NCBI RefSeq assembly: GCF_007833215.1
Contig: NZ_CP042239.1
Coordinates: 1,612,001-1,676,000, forward strand
Source of the DNA: Sphingomonas suaedae
Lineage (GTDB): Bacteria; Pseudomonadota; Alphaproteobacteria; Sphingomonadales; Sphingomonadaceae
Direction of reading: 5' to 3'
DNA: 64,000 bases
The notes under the pieces were generated by a model, which searched no databases, had not been told where the DNA came from, and was given only the letters and a program-made list of their open reading frames with translations. Of the stretch, positions 8,119-16,991 are shown one piece after another. Position 1 is the first letter of the stretch, and the number at the start of each line of letters is the position of its first letter. Both the position numbers and the translations under genes were made by a program.

Positions 8119-9306
8119 ATGCGCGCTCTGACACTCCTGCTCAATGCGATCCTCTTGGCCGCCATCGCACAGCCTGCAGCAGCAGCCGATCTGATTGCAT
8201 TCTGGGACCAGCCGGTAAAGGGCGGCAACGTCTTCAACGCCAGTCCCAAGGACAGAGCCTATTACGAGGCTCTGAAGGATACCGGCGCAACCTGGGCGCG
8301 GCTGACCTTCAGTAAATGGAAGGGGAAAAAGCGTGACTTTCTGATCGGCGATGCAGACGCGTATCAGGGCCTCGTCCCGGAGGATCTCGCGGTGTTGCTT
8401 GCCGAACTGGACGCAGCCCATGCAGCCGGCCTGAAAATAGTCGTCGCGCCATTGACGCTGCCAGGCAGTCGCTGGATTCAGCAAAATGGGAACAAGTTTG
8501 ACGACAGGCTGTGGACGGATGCCGCCTATCAGCAGAAGGCCGTCCAATTCTGGAGGGACCTGGCCCTTGCGCTGAAGGATCACCCGGCGATCGCCGCCTA
8601 CAATGTCCTGAACGAACCCGCCCCGGAAAGGGCAAGCCTCCGCGACGAGAACGGATCCGCCACACAACTGCGCGATTGGTACGATGCGCACGCTGGAAGC
8701 ACCCGGGATCTCGTTGCCTTCTACGACAAGGTGATCGGAGCAATTCGCAACGTGGATTCGCTCACGCCGGTGATGGTTGATGGCGGATGGTACGCCAATC
8801 CGCGTTCCCTGGCGTCCTGGCCAAGAGCGCTGTCGGATGATCGGGTTCTATATGCCTTCCACATGTACGAACCCTATGCCGCAACAAGCGCCCCGAATAT
8901 GAAACGGGATGTGCCGCTTCGCTATCCAGGCGTCACCACGGATTATGCAGGTGGGAAGGCAAGGTGGGACCGACATTTGGTCGCCGCCCATGTCGGCGCC
9001 GCATTCGACTGGGCAGCGAAACAGGGCCTGCCGCCGACGCGTGTCGTCGCCGCCGAGTTCGGCTGTATGCGGCGCTGGGTGGATTGCGGCACCTATCTGA
9101 CCGATGTGATGGACGTCGTCGAAACGCGCGGCGGGCACTGGGCCTTCTATTCTTTCCGCGAGGATGAATGGGAAGGCATGGACTATGAACTTGCGCCCGA
9201 CTTGACGCCTGGCCGGTTCTACTGGCTAAAAGGCGAAGGCAAGATCGACAATCTCCGGAGAGACGGAAAGCTTATGGACCTGCTGCGAAGCCGCATGGTG
9301 CCGTGA
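8119..9306 (+). CDS. Secreted GH5-type cellulase-like glycosidase
   Basis: 395 aa. The ATG at 8119 follows GGCGAGG and begins a clear signal peptide (residues 1-22, AQPAAAA cleavage region); the frame extends upstream to 8065 but without better signals. GH5 clan features are present: the acid/base Glu in YNVLNEP (E166), a HMYEPY motif (about 248-253) and the nucleophile Glu in VVAAEFG (E313). The expected action is hydrolysis of beta-1,4-glucan or related polymers in the periplasm or outside the cell. It lies between a decayed duplicate of the nusG 3' end and the intact nusG, which suggests insertion or transfer into this site. Confidence 0.87.
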   Translation: MRALTLLLNAILLAAIAQPAAAADLIAFWDQPVKGGNVFNASPKDRAYYEALKDTGATWARLTFSKWKGKKRDFLIGDADAYQGLVPEDLAVLLAELDAAHAAGLKIVVAPLTLPGSRWIQQNGNKFDDRLWTDAAYQQKAVQFWRDLALALKDHPAIAAYNVLNEPAPERASLRDENGSATQLRDWYDAHAGSTRDLVAFYDKVIGAIRNVDSLTPVMVDGGWYANPRSLASWPRALSDDRVLYAFHMYEPYAATSAPNMKRDVPLRYPGVTTDYAGGKARWDRHLVAAHVGAAFDWAAKQGLPPTRVVAAEFGCMRRWVDCGTYLTDVMDVVETRGGHWAFYSFREDEWEGMDYELAPDLTPGRFYWLKGEGKIDNLRRDGKLMDLLRSRMVP

Positions 9307-9455
9307 CGTGCACATCAGGTCGTCCCGGAACCACCCTCCGCTGCGCTGCTCCCCACCCTCTCGGCCGGGCACGTCAGTCGAAACGGCTTCGCCCGACCAA
9401 TCGCTGAAAGCGGACGGCCGGGAACCGGCCTACTTCCGGACATCCGCCACCAACC

Positions 9456-9486
9456 AAAAAAGCCGGGGCGTCTCCACCCCGGCTTT
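9456..9486 (-). terminator. nusG rho-independent terminator
   Basis: Arms at 9459-9468 and 9477-9486 (GC-rich, 10 bp, loop of 8 nt). On the minus strand the stem is followed by six T. It lies 28 nt past the nusG stop codon. Confidence 0.85.
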
Positions 9487-9513
9487 CCCGTAACCCAATA
9501 AAGCATCGAAGCC

Positions 9514-10053
9514 TTACTTCGACCGCTCTACCTGGTCGAAGTCCAGTTCGACCGGCGTCGCACGCCCGAAGATCGACACGCTGACCTTGACCTTCGACTT
9601 GTCGAAATCCAGTTCCTCGACCACGCCGTTGAAGCTCGCGAAAGGGCCGTCCAGCACCTTGACCGAATCGCCGATCTCGTAATCGACCTTGATCTGGTGC
9701 TTCGGCGCCGCTGCGGCCTCTTCCTTGGTGTTCAGGATACGCGCGGCCTCGCCCTCGCTGATCGGCTGGGGCTTGCCCGACGATCCCAGGAATCCGGTGA
9801 CCTTGGGGGTGTTCTTGACGAGGTGATAGACGTCGTCGTTCATGTTCAGCTTGGCGAGAACATAGCCGGGGAAGAATTTCCGCTCCGACTGCACCTTCTT
9901 GCCGCGGCGGACTTCGGTGACGGTCTCGACCGGCACCTCGACCGCCTCGACCAGCGCGTCGAGGCCCAGCCGCGTCGCATCGGACAGGATCTGGTCCCGA
10001 ACCTTGTTCTCGAAGCCCGAATAGGCGTGAATGATGTACCAGCGCGCCGCCAT
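9514..10053 (-). CDS. nusG: Transcription termination/antitermination factor NusG
   Basis: 179 aa from the ATG at 10053; a much longer frame to 10485 crosses secE and is rejected. The N-terminal NGN domain begins [14 protein letters not shown] and contains [10 protein letters not shown]. The C-terminal KOW domain carries [11 protein letters not shown] and ends VERSK. NusG binds RNA polymerase, increases processivity and links it to Rho or the ribosome. It follows secE by 23 nt on the same strand. A partial 3' copy lies 1.8 kb downstream at 7731-7911. Confidence 0.97.
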   Translation of the reverse strand: MAARWYIIHAYSGFENKVRDQILSDATRLGLDALVEAVEVPVETVTEVRRGKKVQSERKFFPGYVLAKLNMNDDVYHLVKNTPKVTGFLGSSGKPQPISEGEAARILNTKEEAAAAPKHQIKVDYEIGDSVKVLDGPFASFNGVVEELDFDKSKVKVSVSIFGRATPVELDFDQVERSK

Positions 10054-10076
10054 GGATGTTCCCGTTATCTGGCCGC

Positions 10077-10274
10077 TCAGCCCGCGAGGCTGAGGAGGAA
10101 GTTGACGATCGCGCCGAACAGGCGATCGATGCCGAAGAAGAAAATGCCGAGCAGCGATGCCATGATGAACACCATCACGGCGGTCATCACGGTTTCCTTT
10201 CGGGTCGGCCAGGCGATCTTCTTTCGCTCTGCCTCGACCTGGCGCATGAATTCCAGCGGATTCGTCTTCGCCAC
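10077..10274 (-). CDS. secE: Preprotein translocase subunit SecE
   Basis: 65 aa, the short single-membrane-span form usual in alphaproteobacteria. It starts with GTG at 10274 after GAGGCAGAAA. The conserved amphipathic segment (FMRQVEAERKKIAWPTRKE) precedes one transmembrane helix at about 30-60. SecE clamps SecY in the protein-export channel. secE-nusG adjacency is near universal in bacteria. Confidence 0.95.
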   Translation of the reverse strand: MAKTNPLEFMRQVEAERKKIAWPTRKETVMTAVMVFIMASLLGIFFFGIDRLFGAIVNFLLSLAG

Positions 10275-10451
10275 TTTCTGCCTCGCAAATAATGTGCCCG
10301 TCAGCGGAACAGGTTTCTCCGCCCGGCCCCTCGGTGAGAGACCCGGCGATGCCCATCCACGCTGTCGGATTGGGGACGCTATCTAACGAGTAGGGTGCGG
10401 CGAGGCAAGGGGGCGAGGCGGGCAAAACACCCGGGCGGACCTGAAAGCGAA

Positions 10452-10477
10452 AGGGCGCCCGGTTGCCCGGGCGCCCT
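10452..10477 (-). terminator. Terminator hairpin of the small secreted protein gene
   Basis: An 11-bp GC-rich inverted repeat (10452-10462 and 10467-10477) with a 4-nt loop. It lies 29 nt past the stop of the minus-strand gene ending at 10506 and is followed on that strand by TTTCGCTTTC. Confidence 0.7.
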
Positions 10478-10505
10478 GCTTTCACGTCGCGTCGGAACGC
10501 AATGT

Positions 10506-10799
10506 TCAGGGGCTGGTGGGTTCGTCATCCCCGAAGATGCTGATCACCTCGGTCGCCTCGAGAACCCCGATCACGACGATCACCGCACCCAGGATGTAGA
10601 GTGGCGAGAGTTCGCCAAACTGCTTGTTCGACTTCCCCTTCGCAGAGCCCGTCCGCGCACCAGCCGCGCCCGCGAGGCTGAGCGACTTGGCGCTCGACGT
10701 CACGCTGAGGGCCTTGGCGGACCCCGCCTGCGCGGCAGCGACGTTGCCCGTCAGGAGCAGCGCCGCACTCGCCATCGCCGCAATCATCTTCATCCGCAT
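10506..10799 (-). CDS. Small exported protein with C-terminal membrane helix
   Basis: 97 aa from the ATG at 10799, preceded by GGAGAAACACG. Residues 1-23 look like a signal peptide. A Ser/Ala/Lys/Gly-rich linker follows (TSSAKSLSLAG, TGSAKGKSN), then one hydrophobic helix (LYILGAVIVVIGVLEATEVI, about 68-87) and an acidic end. No family was recognised; short proteins of this layout are frequent in sphingomonads. It has its own terminator, so it is probably monocistronic. Confidence 0.7.
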   Translation of the reverse strand: MRMKMIAAMASAALLLTGNVAAAQAGSAKALSVTSSAKSLSLAGAAGARTGSAKGKSNKQFGELSPLYILGAVIVVIGVLEATEVISIFGDDEPTSP

Positions 10800-10947
10800 C
10801 GTGTTTCTCCGATCAACCGCCGGCTTCTCCGGCTTTAAATTCGCGATCTCCAAAGACCGCGGACAAGAGATCATGCCAGGCCTGTCAGATCAACAGACAT
10901 GTTGCAGTGCGGCAGGTTTTCACGCTAAAATCACGCTGAGTGTGACC

Positions 10948-11526
10948 TCAAATCAACGTGATCACCGCGAAACCGCCGATCAGCAGCACCATTGCCAGCC
11001 AGCCGAGCAGGGTCAGCCGCTCTTCGATGAACGCCTGAACCGGCGCTCCGAATCGGTGGACGAGAAAGGCGAGCAGGTAGAAGCGAAAGCCGCGGCCGAT
11101 GATCGCAAGCAGCACGAACAGCGGGAAATTATACTGGAAAAACCCGTTGGCGATGGTGATCAGCTTGAACGGCAACGGCGTGATCCCTGCGGTCAGCGTC
11201 ACCACCGCGCCCCATTCGTCATACAGCGCGCGGACGCTGTCGATCTTGCCGCCCAGATGGTACAGGTCGATCACCCACTGGCCGATCGTGTCGAACAGAA
11301 AATAACCGATCGCATAGCCAAAGATTCCGCCGACCACCGACGCGACGGTACAGATGGTCGCGATCCAATAGGCGCGCTGGCGCTGCGCCAGCATCATCGG
11401 GATCAGCATCACGTCCGGCGGAATCGGAAAGAAGCTGCTCTCCGCAAAGGACACCGCCGCCAGATAACGATCGGCATGACGATGACCGGCGAGCCTCAGC
11501 GTCCAGTCGTACAGCGCGCGGAACAT
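10948..11526 (-). CDS. YqaA-family (DedA/VTT-like) membrane protein
   Basis: 192 aa with about four to five membrane segments. The family signature is visible: AAVSFAESSFFPIPPDVMLIP (about 24-44), a glycine-rich GGIFGYAIGYFLFD segment, and PLPFKLITIANG with an RGFRFY helix. Members of this SNARE-associated/VTT superfamily act in the inner membrane and are linked to lipid scrambling or envelope homeostasis. The start at 11526 lies 47 nt from the tRNA-Trp 3' end on the same strand, so co-transcription with the tRNA is possible. Confidence 0.88.
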   Translation of the reverse strand: MFRALYDWTLRLAGHRHADRYLAAVSFAESSFFPIPPDVMLIPMMLAQRQRAYWIATICTVASVVGGIFGYAIGYFLFDTIGQWVIDLYHLGGKIDSVRALYDEWGAVVTLTAGITPLPFKLITIANGFFQYNFPLFVLLAIIGRGFRFYLLAFLVHRFGAPVQAFIEERLTLLGWLAMVLLIGGFAVITLI

Positions 11527-11572
11527 GCGGGCGAAACCTCTGCAAGGAGTCCGGGCGCGCCCGGGAAGCGGA

Positions 11573-11649
11573 TGGCAGGGGAGCTCGGATTCGAACCGAG
11601 GGCCTTCGGTTTTGGAGACCGACGCTCTAACCAGCTGAGCTACACCCCT
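11573..11649 (-). tRNA. tRNA-Trp (anticodon CCA)
   Basis: 77 nt including an encoded CCA. Read on the minus strand: acceptor AGGGGTG, D-arm GCTC/GAGC, anticodon stem TCGGT/ACCGA with loop CTCCAAA (anticodon CCA), variable AGGCC, T-arm CTCGG-TTCGAAT-CCGAG, acceptor CTCCCCT, discriminator G, CCA. The acceptor pairs fully except for a T-T mismatch at pair 6-67. tRNA-Trp near secE-nusG and rplK is the usual bacterial arrangement. Confidence 0.95.
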
Positions 11650-11930
11650 GTGCGGCGACGCCCTTTAGACGCGGTTGGAACGGCGCACAAGAGCCGCAAT
11701 GCGCGGCTGGGCACATCGCGGTTCCGAACAGGATGAGAACATGCGAATACCAACATTGCAAGCGGAAAGCCACGCGCACTTGCCTTTTCGCGCACCCCCC
11801 GCTAAGGGCGCCCGCTTCCACGAGGCATCGTTGGAATTGCGGGAGCATCGGGCGAAAGTCCGGGGCGCATGAACCGCTAAACTTGAACCGGGCGGAACCC
11901 TAGGCTTCGCCCCGCTACAGAGTGAGTGCA

Positions 11931-12362
11931 ATGGCTAAGAAAATTACGGGCTATATCAAGCTCCAGGTACCTGCGGGCGCCGCCAACCCCTCGCCGCCGA
12001 TCGGCCCTGCCCTGGGTCAGCGCGGCGTGAACATCATGGAATTCTGCAAGGCGTTCAACGCGGCGACCGGCGAGCAGGAGAAGGGCACGCCCCTCCCCAC
12101 CGTCATCACCGTCTATGCCGATCGCAGCTTCAGCTTCGAAACGAAGCAGCCGCCGGCAACCTACCTCATCAAGAAGGCGGCGAACCTCAAGTCGGGCTCG
12201 AAGGAGCCGGGCAAGGTAAGCGCGGGCAAGATCAAGCGCAGCGCGCTGTCGGCCATCGCCGAGACCAAGATGAAGGATTTGAACGCGAACGACATCGACG
12301 CCGCGACCCGTATTCTTGAGGGCAGCGCACGGTCGATGGGCCTCGAAGTGGTGGAGGGCTGA
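11931..12362 (+). CDS. rplK: 50S ribosomal protein L11
   Basis: 143 aa from the ATG at 11931 (a GTG lies three codons upstream). The N-terminal domain carries the proline-rich [21 protein letters not shown] signature, and the C-terminal RNA-binding domain ends in IEGSAR-like [13 protein letters not shown]11 binds the GTPase-associated centre of 23S rRNA. It is followed after 4 nt by rplA. The 280-nt gap from the divergent tRNA-Trp must hold both promoters; a GC-rich hairpin just before the start could be an L1-repressor site, but that is not certain. Confidence 0.97.
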   Translation: MAKKITGYIKLQVPAGAANPSPPIGPALGQRGVNIMEFCKAFNAATGEQEKGTPLPTVITVYADRSFSFETKQPPATYLIKKAANLKSGSKEPGKVSAGKIKRSALSAIAETKMKDLNANDIDAATRILEGSARSMGLEVVEG

Positions 12363-12366
12363 TCCG

Positions 12367-13065
12367 ATGGCTAAGCAGACCAAGAAGCAGAAGGCCCTGG
12401 CTGGCACCGTCGACCGCGAGAAGCTGTACGGCGTGGATGAAGCCATCGCGCTCGCCAAGAAGAACGCCACCGCCAAGTTCGACGAGACGATCGAAGTCGC
12501 GCTGAACCTGGGCGTCGATCCGCGTCACGCCGACCAGATGGTCCGTGGCGTGGTGACGCTGCCCAAGGGCACCGGCAAGACCGTGCGCGTCGGCGTGTTC
12601 GCCAAGGGCGCGAAGGCGGACGAGGCGCGTGAAGCGGGAGCGGACGTCGTCGGCGCCGAAGACCTGCTCGAGATCGTGCAGGGCGGCAAGATCGAGTTCG
12701 ATCGCTGCATCGCGACCCCGGACATGATGGGTCTGGTCGGCCGTCTCGGCAAGGTGCTGGGTCCCAAGGGCCTGATGCCGAACCCGAAACTGGGCACCGT
12801 CACCATGAACGTCGCCGAAGCGGTCAAGGCTGCCAAGGGCGGCCAGGTCGAGTACCGCGTCGAAAAGGCCGGCATCATCCATTCGGGTATCGGCAAGGCG
12901 TCGTTCCCGGCCGAGGATCTGCGCGCCAACTTCGACGCGCTGGTCGACGCCGTGGTCAAGGCCAAGCCGTCGGGCGCCAAGGGCAAGTATCTGCGCAAGG
13001 CCGCGGTCTCGTCCTCGATGGGCCCGGGTGTGAAGATCGACGTTGCCGAGGTTTCGGCGGCCTGA
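12367..13065 (+). CDS. rplA: 50S ribosomal protein L1
   Basis: 232 aa, the usual length; the ATG at 12367 lies 4 nt after the rplK stop. L1 signatures include [24 protein letters not shown], and the domain with [22 protein letters not shown]1 forms the mobile stalk next to the E site and represses the rplKA operon by binding its leader. A strong terminator follows. Confidence 0.97.
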   Translation: MAKQTKKQKALAGTVDREKLYGVDEAIALAKKNATAKFDETIEVALNLGVDPRHADQMVRGVVTLPKGTGKTVRVGVFAKGAKADEAREAGADVVGAEDLLEIVQGGKIEFDRCIATPDMMGLVGRLGKVLGPKGLMPNPKLGTVTMNVAEAVKAAKGGQVEYRVEKAGIIHSGIGKASFPAEDLRANFDALVDAVVKAKPSGAKGKYLRKAAVSSSMGPGVKIDVAEVSAA

Positions 13066-13090
13066 TCTTCGGCACCAGCCGGACATGAAG

Positions 13091-13117
13091 AACCCCGGGG
13101 GCGACCCCGGGGTTTTT
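13091..13117 (+). terminator. rplKA rho-independent terminator
   Basis: AACCCCGGGG, a 4-nt loop and CCCCGGGGTT, followed by TTTT, 25 nt after the rplA stop. It ends the rplK-rplA unit so that rplJ-rplL need their own promoter. Confidence 0.92.
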
Positions 13118-13235
13118 TCGTTACGGACCCGCCCCTCGCCAAGTGCGCGAAAATGCGCTAGGGGCCGCGCAAACCCCCGCGACCAACCCGATACCGACGC
13201 GCTGCCCGCGGGGCGCGCGCCAATTTGTGAGCCTG

Positions 13236-14966
13236 ATGCCCTTTTCGCACCTCCCCCCGCGCCTCGCCGAGGCGCTGACCCAGCGCGGCTATGAAGCGCT
13301 GACCCCCGTCCAGGCCGAAGTGACGCAGGAAGCCGCTCAGGGCCGCGACCTGCTCGTCTCCGCCCAGACCGGCTCCGGCAAGACCGTCGCCTTCGGCCTC
13401 GCAATGTCCGGCGACCTGCTCGAGAACGGCGCACTGCCCGCCCCCGGCCTGCCCCTGTCGCTGGTGATCGCGCCGACGCGCGAGCTGGCGCTTCAGGTCG
13501 CCAAGGAACTGACCTGGCTGTACGCCGCCGCAGGCGCGCGCATCGCCACCTGTGTGGGGGGCATGGACGCCTCGCGCGAGCGCCGCGCGCTTTCGCACGG
13601 TACGCACATCGTCGTCGGCACGCCGGGCCGGTTGCGCGACCATCTCGAACGCGGAGCGCTCGATCTCAGCGCCACCCGCGTCGTCGTGCTCGACGAGGCG
13701 GACGAGATGCTCGACATGGGGTTCCGCGAGGAACTGGAAGCGCTGCTCGACGCCACCCCGGACCAGCGCCGCACCTTCCTCTTCTCCGCGACCCTGCCCA
13801 AGCCGATCGTGGCATTGGCCAAACGCTATCAGCGCGACGCGCACCGCATCTCGACCGTCGGCGACGATCGCGGCCATGGCGACATCGCCTATCAGGCGAT
13901 CGCCGTCGCCCCGTCCGACATCGAACATGCCGTCATCAACCTGCTCCGCTATCACGAGGCGGAGACGGCGATGCTGTTCTGCGCCACCCGCGACAATGTC
14001 CGCCACCTCCACGCCAATCTGGTCGAACGCGGCTTTGCCGCCGTCGCCCTGTCCGGCGAGCATAGCCAGTCGGAGCGCAACCATGCACTCCAGGCGCTGC
14101 GCGATCGCCGCGCTCGCGTTTGCGTGGCGACCGACGTCGCCGCGCGCGGCATCGACCTGCCGACGCTGAGCCTGGTCGTCCATGTCGAACTGCCCCGCGA
14201 TGCCGAGGCGCTTCAGCACCGCTCGGGCCGCACAGGCCGCGCGGGCAAGAAGGGGACGGCGGTCCTCATCGTCCCCTATCCGCGCCGCCGCCGCGTCGAA
14301 TCGACGCTGAAACAGGCGCGGATCAATGCCGAATGGCTCCCGGTCCCCGGCGTCGAGGATATCCGCGCCAAGGATCGCGAGCGGTTGATGGACAAGCTGA
14401 TCGCCCCGGTCGAGGTTGACGAGGAGGATCGTGCGATCGCCGCGAGCCTGATGGAAAAGATGAGCGCCGAGGATATCGCGGTTGCGCTGGTTCAGGCGCA
14501 CCGCGCATCGATGCCCGCCCCCGAAGAGCTGATCGACCGCGGCCCGTCCGATCAGCGTGGTCCGGTCCACCGCCCCGGCTTCGACGATACCGTGTGGTTC
14601 CGCATGAATATCGGCCGTCGCCAGAATGCCGATCCGCGCTGGATCCTCCCGCTGATCTGTCGCCGCGGCCATGTCACCAAGAGCGAGATCGGCGCGATCC
14701 GTATCGGCGCGGGAGAGACCCGTTTCCAGGTGCCACGCGCGATTGCCGACCGCTTCATGCGGGAGGTCGCCAAGTCGGCGGGCGCGGAGGAGGATGTGCT
14801 GATCGAACCGGCCGACGGGCCACCCCCGCCCGGAACGCGCGGCGATCATGCTCCGCGTCACGGCAAGCCGCGCGACCACAGCCGCCCGATGCACCGCGCA
14901 CGGCCTGCCGGGTCCGGTGCCGGTCGCGCTCCGAAGCCCCATCGCGGCAAGCCGCCGAAGAAGTGA
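13236..14966 (+). CDS. DEAD-box RNA helicase (DbpA/DeaD type)
   Basis: 576 aa from the ATG at 13236 (GTG at 13227 possible). All helicase motifs are present: Q motif near residues 15-25, AQTGSGKT, PTRELALQ, TPGRL, DEAD, SATLP, and in the second RecA domain ARGID and HRSGRTGRAGKKG. Residues about 445-535 resemble a DbpA-type RNA-binding domain (FRMNIGRRQNADPRWILPLI). A basic Pro/Arg/His tail follows. The enzyme should unwind structured RNA in ribosome assembly or RNA decay. A palindromic element directly follows the stop. Confidence 0.93.
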   Translation: MPFSHLPPRLAEALTQRGYEALTPVQAEVTQEAAQGRDLLVSAQTGSGKTVAFGLAMSGDLLENGALPAPGLPLSLVIAPTRELALQVAKELTWLYAAAGARIATCVGGMDASRERRALSHGTHIVVGTPGRLRDHLERGALDLSATRVVVLDEADEMLDMGFREELEALLDATPDQRRTFLFSATLPKPIVALAKRYQRDAHRISTVGDDRGHGDIAYQAIAVAPSDIEHAVINLLRYHEAETAMLFCATRDNVRHLHANLVERGFAAVALSGEHSQSERNHALQALRDRRARVCVATDVAARGIDLPTLSLVVHVELPRDAEALQHRSGRTGRAGKKGTAVLIVPYPRRRRVESTLKQARINAEWLPVPGVEDIRAKDRERLMDKLIAPVEVDEEDRAIAASLMEKMSAEDIAVALVQAHRASMPAPEELIDRGPSDQRGPVHRPGFDDTVWFRMNIGRRQNADPRWILPLICRRGHVTKSEIGAIRIGAGETRFQVPRAIADRFMREVAKSAGAEEDVLIEPADGPPPPGTRGDHAPRHGKPRDHSRPMHRARPAGSGAGRAPKPHRGKPPKK

Positions 14967-14972
14967 GCCTCT

Positions 14973-15087
14973 TAAGCCCCTCCCCTTCAGGGGAGGGGTT
15001 GGGGTGGGGCGCCTAAGTCTCACCGAGACCGAGGCGCCAAGAGGATAGGCCCCACCCCCAACCCCTCCCCTGAAGGGGAGGGGCTTA
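14973..15087. repeat. Palindromic element, family A copy 1
   Basis: Arms of 38-39 nt (14973-15010 and 15049-15087) built on AGCCCCTCCCCTTCAGGGG and GGTTGGGGTGGGGC. Nested inner inverted repeats lie at 15008-15014/15032-15038, so the whole unit can fold as one long hairpin or cruciform. It fills the gap between the helicase gene and the DUF188 gene. The same family sits inside the RNase R gene at 32604-32708. Confidence 0.9.
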
Positions 15088-15097
15088 GAAAGACGAT

Positions 15098-15559
15098 ATG
15101 CCTCCCGCCACCCACATCCTCGTCGATGCCGATGCCTGTCCGGTGAAGGACGAGATCTACAAGGTCGCATGGCGCCGCGAAGTGGCCGTCACGATCGTCG
15201 CCAACAGCTTCATCCGCATCCCCGATCACCCGCTGATCGGACGCGAGATCGTCTCGGACGGGTTCGACGCGGCGGACGACTGGATCGCCGAGCGTGCCGG
15301 GCCGAAGACGGTCGTCATCACCGCCGACATCCTCCTCGCCGACCGCTGTCTCAAGGCCGGGGCGAGCGTCCTCTCGCAGACCGGAAAGCCCTTCACCACC
15401 GCTTCGATCGGCGCGGCAATCGCCACCCGCGCGATCATGGCCGACCTGCGCGCGGGCGGCGACCAGATCGGCGGCCCCGCCCCGTTCGCCAAGCAGGACC
15501 GCTCGCGCTTCCTCTCCGCGCTCGACGAAGCGCTGGTCCGGCTCACACGCGCAGGCTGA
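15098..15559 (+). CDS. YaiI/YqxD family (DUF188) protein
   Basis: 153 aa with the family signature near the N-terminus (ILVDADACPVKDEIYKVA), a central DDWIAERAGPKTVVITADILLADRC segment, and RAIMADLRAGGD. The family has a PIN-like fold with conserved aspartates, and its biochemical role is not established. The start ATG at 15098 lies 10 nt past the palindromic element. Confidence 0.93.
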   Translation: MPPATHILVDADACPVKDEIYKVAWRREVAVTIVANSFIRIPDHPLIGREIVSDGFDAADDWIAERAGPKTVVITADILLADRCLKAGASVLSQTGKPFTTASIGAAIATRAIMADLRAGGDQIGGPAPFAKQDRSRFLSALDEALVRLTRAG

Positions 15560-15632
15560 AACATACCGAATATGCAATCGCAGTCGTTACACAGGCGTGA
15601 TAGCGTTCCCACGTCCCCTAGCGGAGGCGTGC

Positions 15633-16466
15633 ATGACCGAAGAGCGCATCACCCAACCCGACGGCACCGGCATCAATTTGCACATCTGGCCAGCGACCGG
15701 CACGCCGCGCGCGGTGATGCTGCTCCAGCACGGCTTCAACGCGCATGGCGGGCATATGGAATGGCCCGCAGCACGGCTGAGCGAAGCGGGCTATGCCTGC
15801 TATGCGGTCGATCTGCGCGGGCGGGGAAAGTCCGATGGCCCACGGTTCTTCGTCGATGATTTCGACGACTATCTCGCCGACCTTCATCTCGCCTTCGACC
15901 GCGCCCGCGCCGACCATCCCGGTCTCCCCATCTTTCTGATCGGCCACAGCGCTGGCGGCGTGGTCGCGACCAGCTATGCGCTCCGGCATCAGGCCGCGCT
16001 GGCGGGACTGATCTGCCACAGCTTCGCCTTCCGCGTTCCTGCGCCGCGCTTCGTGCTCAACCTGCTGCAATGGCTCAGCGGCCCCTTCCCGCGCCTCGGC
16101 GTGCTGAAGCTCAAGAATGCCGATTTCTCGCGCGATCCCGCCCATGTCGCGATGATGGACGCCGATCCGCTGATCGCGAACGAAACCCAGCCCGCCAAGA
16201 CGGTGGGCGAGATGTGGAAGGCGGACAAGCGGCTGGAGGTCTCCTTCGGCACGCTCACCCTGCCCGTCCTCATCATCCATGGCACATCGGACCATGCGAC
16301 CCTGCCCGCAGGCAGCCAATATTTCTTCGACCGCGCAGGCTCAGCGGACAAGACCCTCAAACTCTATGACGGCCATTATCACGACCTGCTCGCCGATATC
16401 GGCAAGGAAGCCGTGATGGCCGATATCCTCGCCTGGACCGACGCGCGGGTGCCCGCTCCGGCTTGA
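15633..16466 (+). CDS. Alpha/beta hydrolase, monoacylglycerol-lipase type
   Basis: 277 aa from the ATG at 15633 (GCGGAGG ribosome site); the frame extends upstream to 15294 only as a shadow of the DUF188 gene. Serine-hydrolase triad positions are visible: Ser in IGHSAGG (about 107), Asp in HGTSDHATLP (about 220) and His in YDGHYHDLL. The oxyanion region is LQHGFNAHGGHM, and the DLRGRGKSDG motif is typical of lysophospholipase/monoglyceride lipase relatives. No signal peptide, so cytosolic. Confidence 0.9.
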   Translation: MTEERITQPDGTGINLHIWPATGTPRAVMLLQHGFNAHGGHMEWPAARLSEAGYACYAVDLRGRGKSDGPRFFVDDFDDYLADLHLAFDRARADHPGLPIFLIGHSAGGVVATSYALRHQAALAGLICHSFAFRVPAPRFVLNLLQWLSGPFPRLGVLKLKNADFSRDPAHVAMMDADPLIANETQPAKTVGEMWKADKRLEVSFGTLTLPVLIIHGTSDHATLPAGSQYFFDRAGSADKTLKLYDGHYHDLLADIGKEAVMADILAWTDARVPAPA

Positions 16467-16593
16467 CCCCGCCGCGCCAAGCGGCCAGATGCACCGCGAA
16501 CGCCGGGTCTGCCCGGTGCGGCGCGCCGCCTCTTACGGGTTTCCGGCCTGCGTGCCTTTCTTTCTCCACGAGCCCGATCGCATGGAGGTCCAC

Positions 16594-16914
16594 ATGGCGT
16601 GGCTCATCCTCGGCATTGCCGTGGTCACCGAGATTATCTGGGCGCTCAGCCTCAAATGGGCCGCGACCGTCGGCACGTGGCAGGCGTCGATCGTCCCGAT
16701 CATACTCAGCTTCGTCAACATGGCGCTGCTCGCGCTGGCGATGCGCGACATCCCGGCGGGCACCGCTTATGCGATCTGGACGGGCCTCGGCGCGGTCGGC
16801 GTCATCATCGGCGGGGTGATCCTGTTCGGCGACAAGGTGTCGCCCGTACAGGCCGGGTTCATGGCGCTGATCGTCATCGGCGTTGCCGGAACCAAGTTGA
16901 ACGCAAGCATGTGA
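16594..16914 (+). CDS. Small multidrug resistance (SMR) transporter, SugE/Gdx-like
   Basis: 106 aa with four transmembrane helices. The ATG at 16594 lies 6 nt after GGAGG. The essential membrane Glu is in VVTEIIWALSLKWA (about residue 13), whose WALxLK context is nearer to SugE/Gdx (guanidinium export) than to EmrE; the end GVAGTKL also fits. It works as an antiparallel dimer exchanging substrate for protons. No clear guanidine riboswitch was found in the 127-nt upstream gap. Confidence 0.9.
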   Translation: MAWLILGIAVVTEIIWALSLKWAATVGTWQASIVPIILSFVNMALLALAMRDIPAGTAYAIWTGLGAVGVIIGGVILFGDKVSPVQAGFMALIVIGVAGTKLNASM

Positions 16915-16991
16915 TGGGGCCGGACGGCGGGTGACATTCGCCCGCGTCCGCCCTATCATCGCCTGCACCGGTGATAAGGAAGCAGTTTTCG

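Noticed and set aside
10054..10485. Longer NusG starting near 10485
   Set aside because: The extension crosses secE in another frame and has no NusG-like sequence; the ATG at 10053 gives the standard N-terminus.
13143..13235. N-terminal extension of the DEAD-box helicase
   Set aside because: It overlaps the terminator-proximal spacer, has no ribosome site and does not resemble helicase N-termini; the ATG at 13236 starts the Q-motif region correctly.
16467..16593. Guanidine riboswitch before the SMR transporter gene
   Set aside because: The SugE/Gdx-like product suggested one, but the gap has neither the paired ACGR-loop hairpins of the mini-ykkC type nor the ykkC core that I could recognise.
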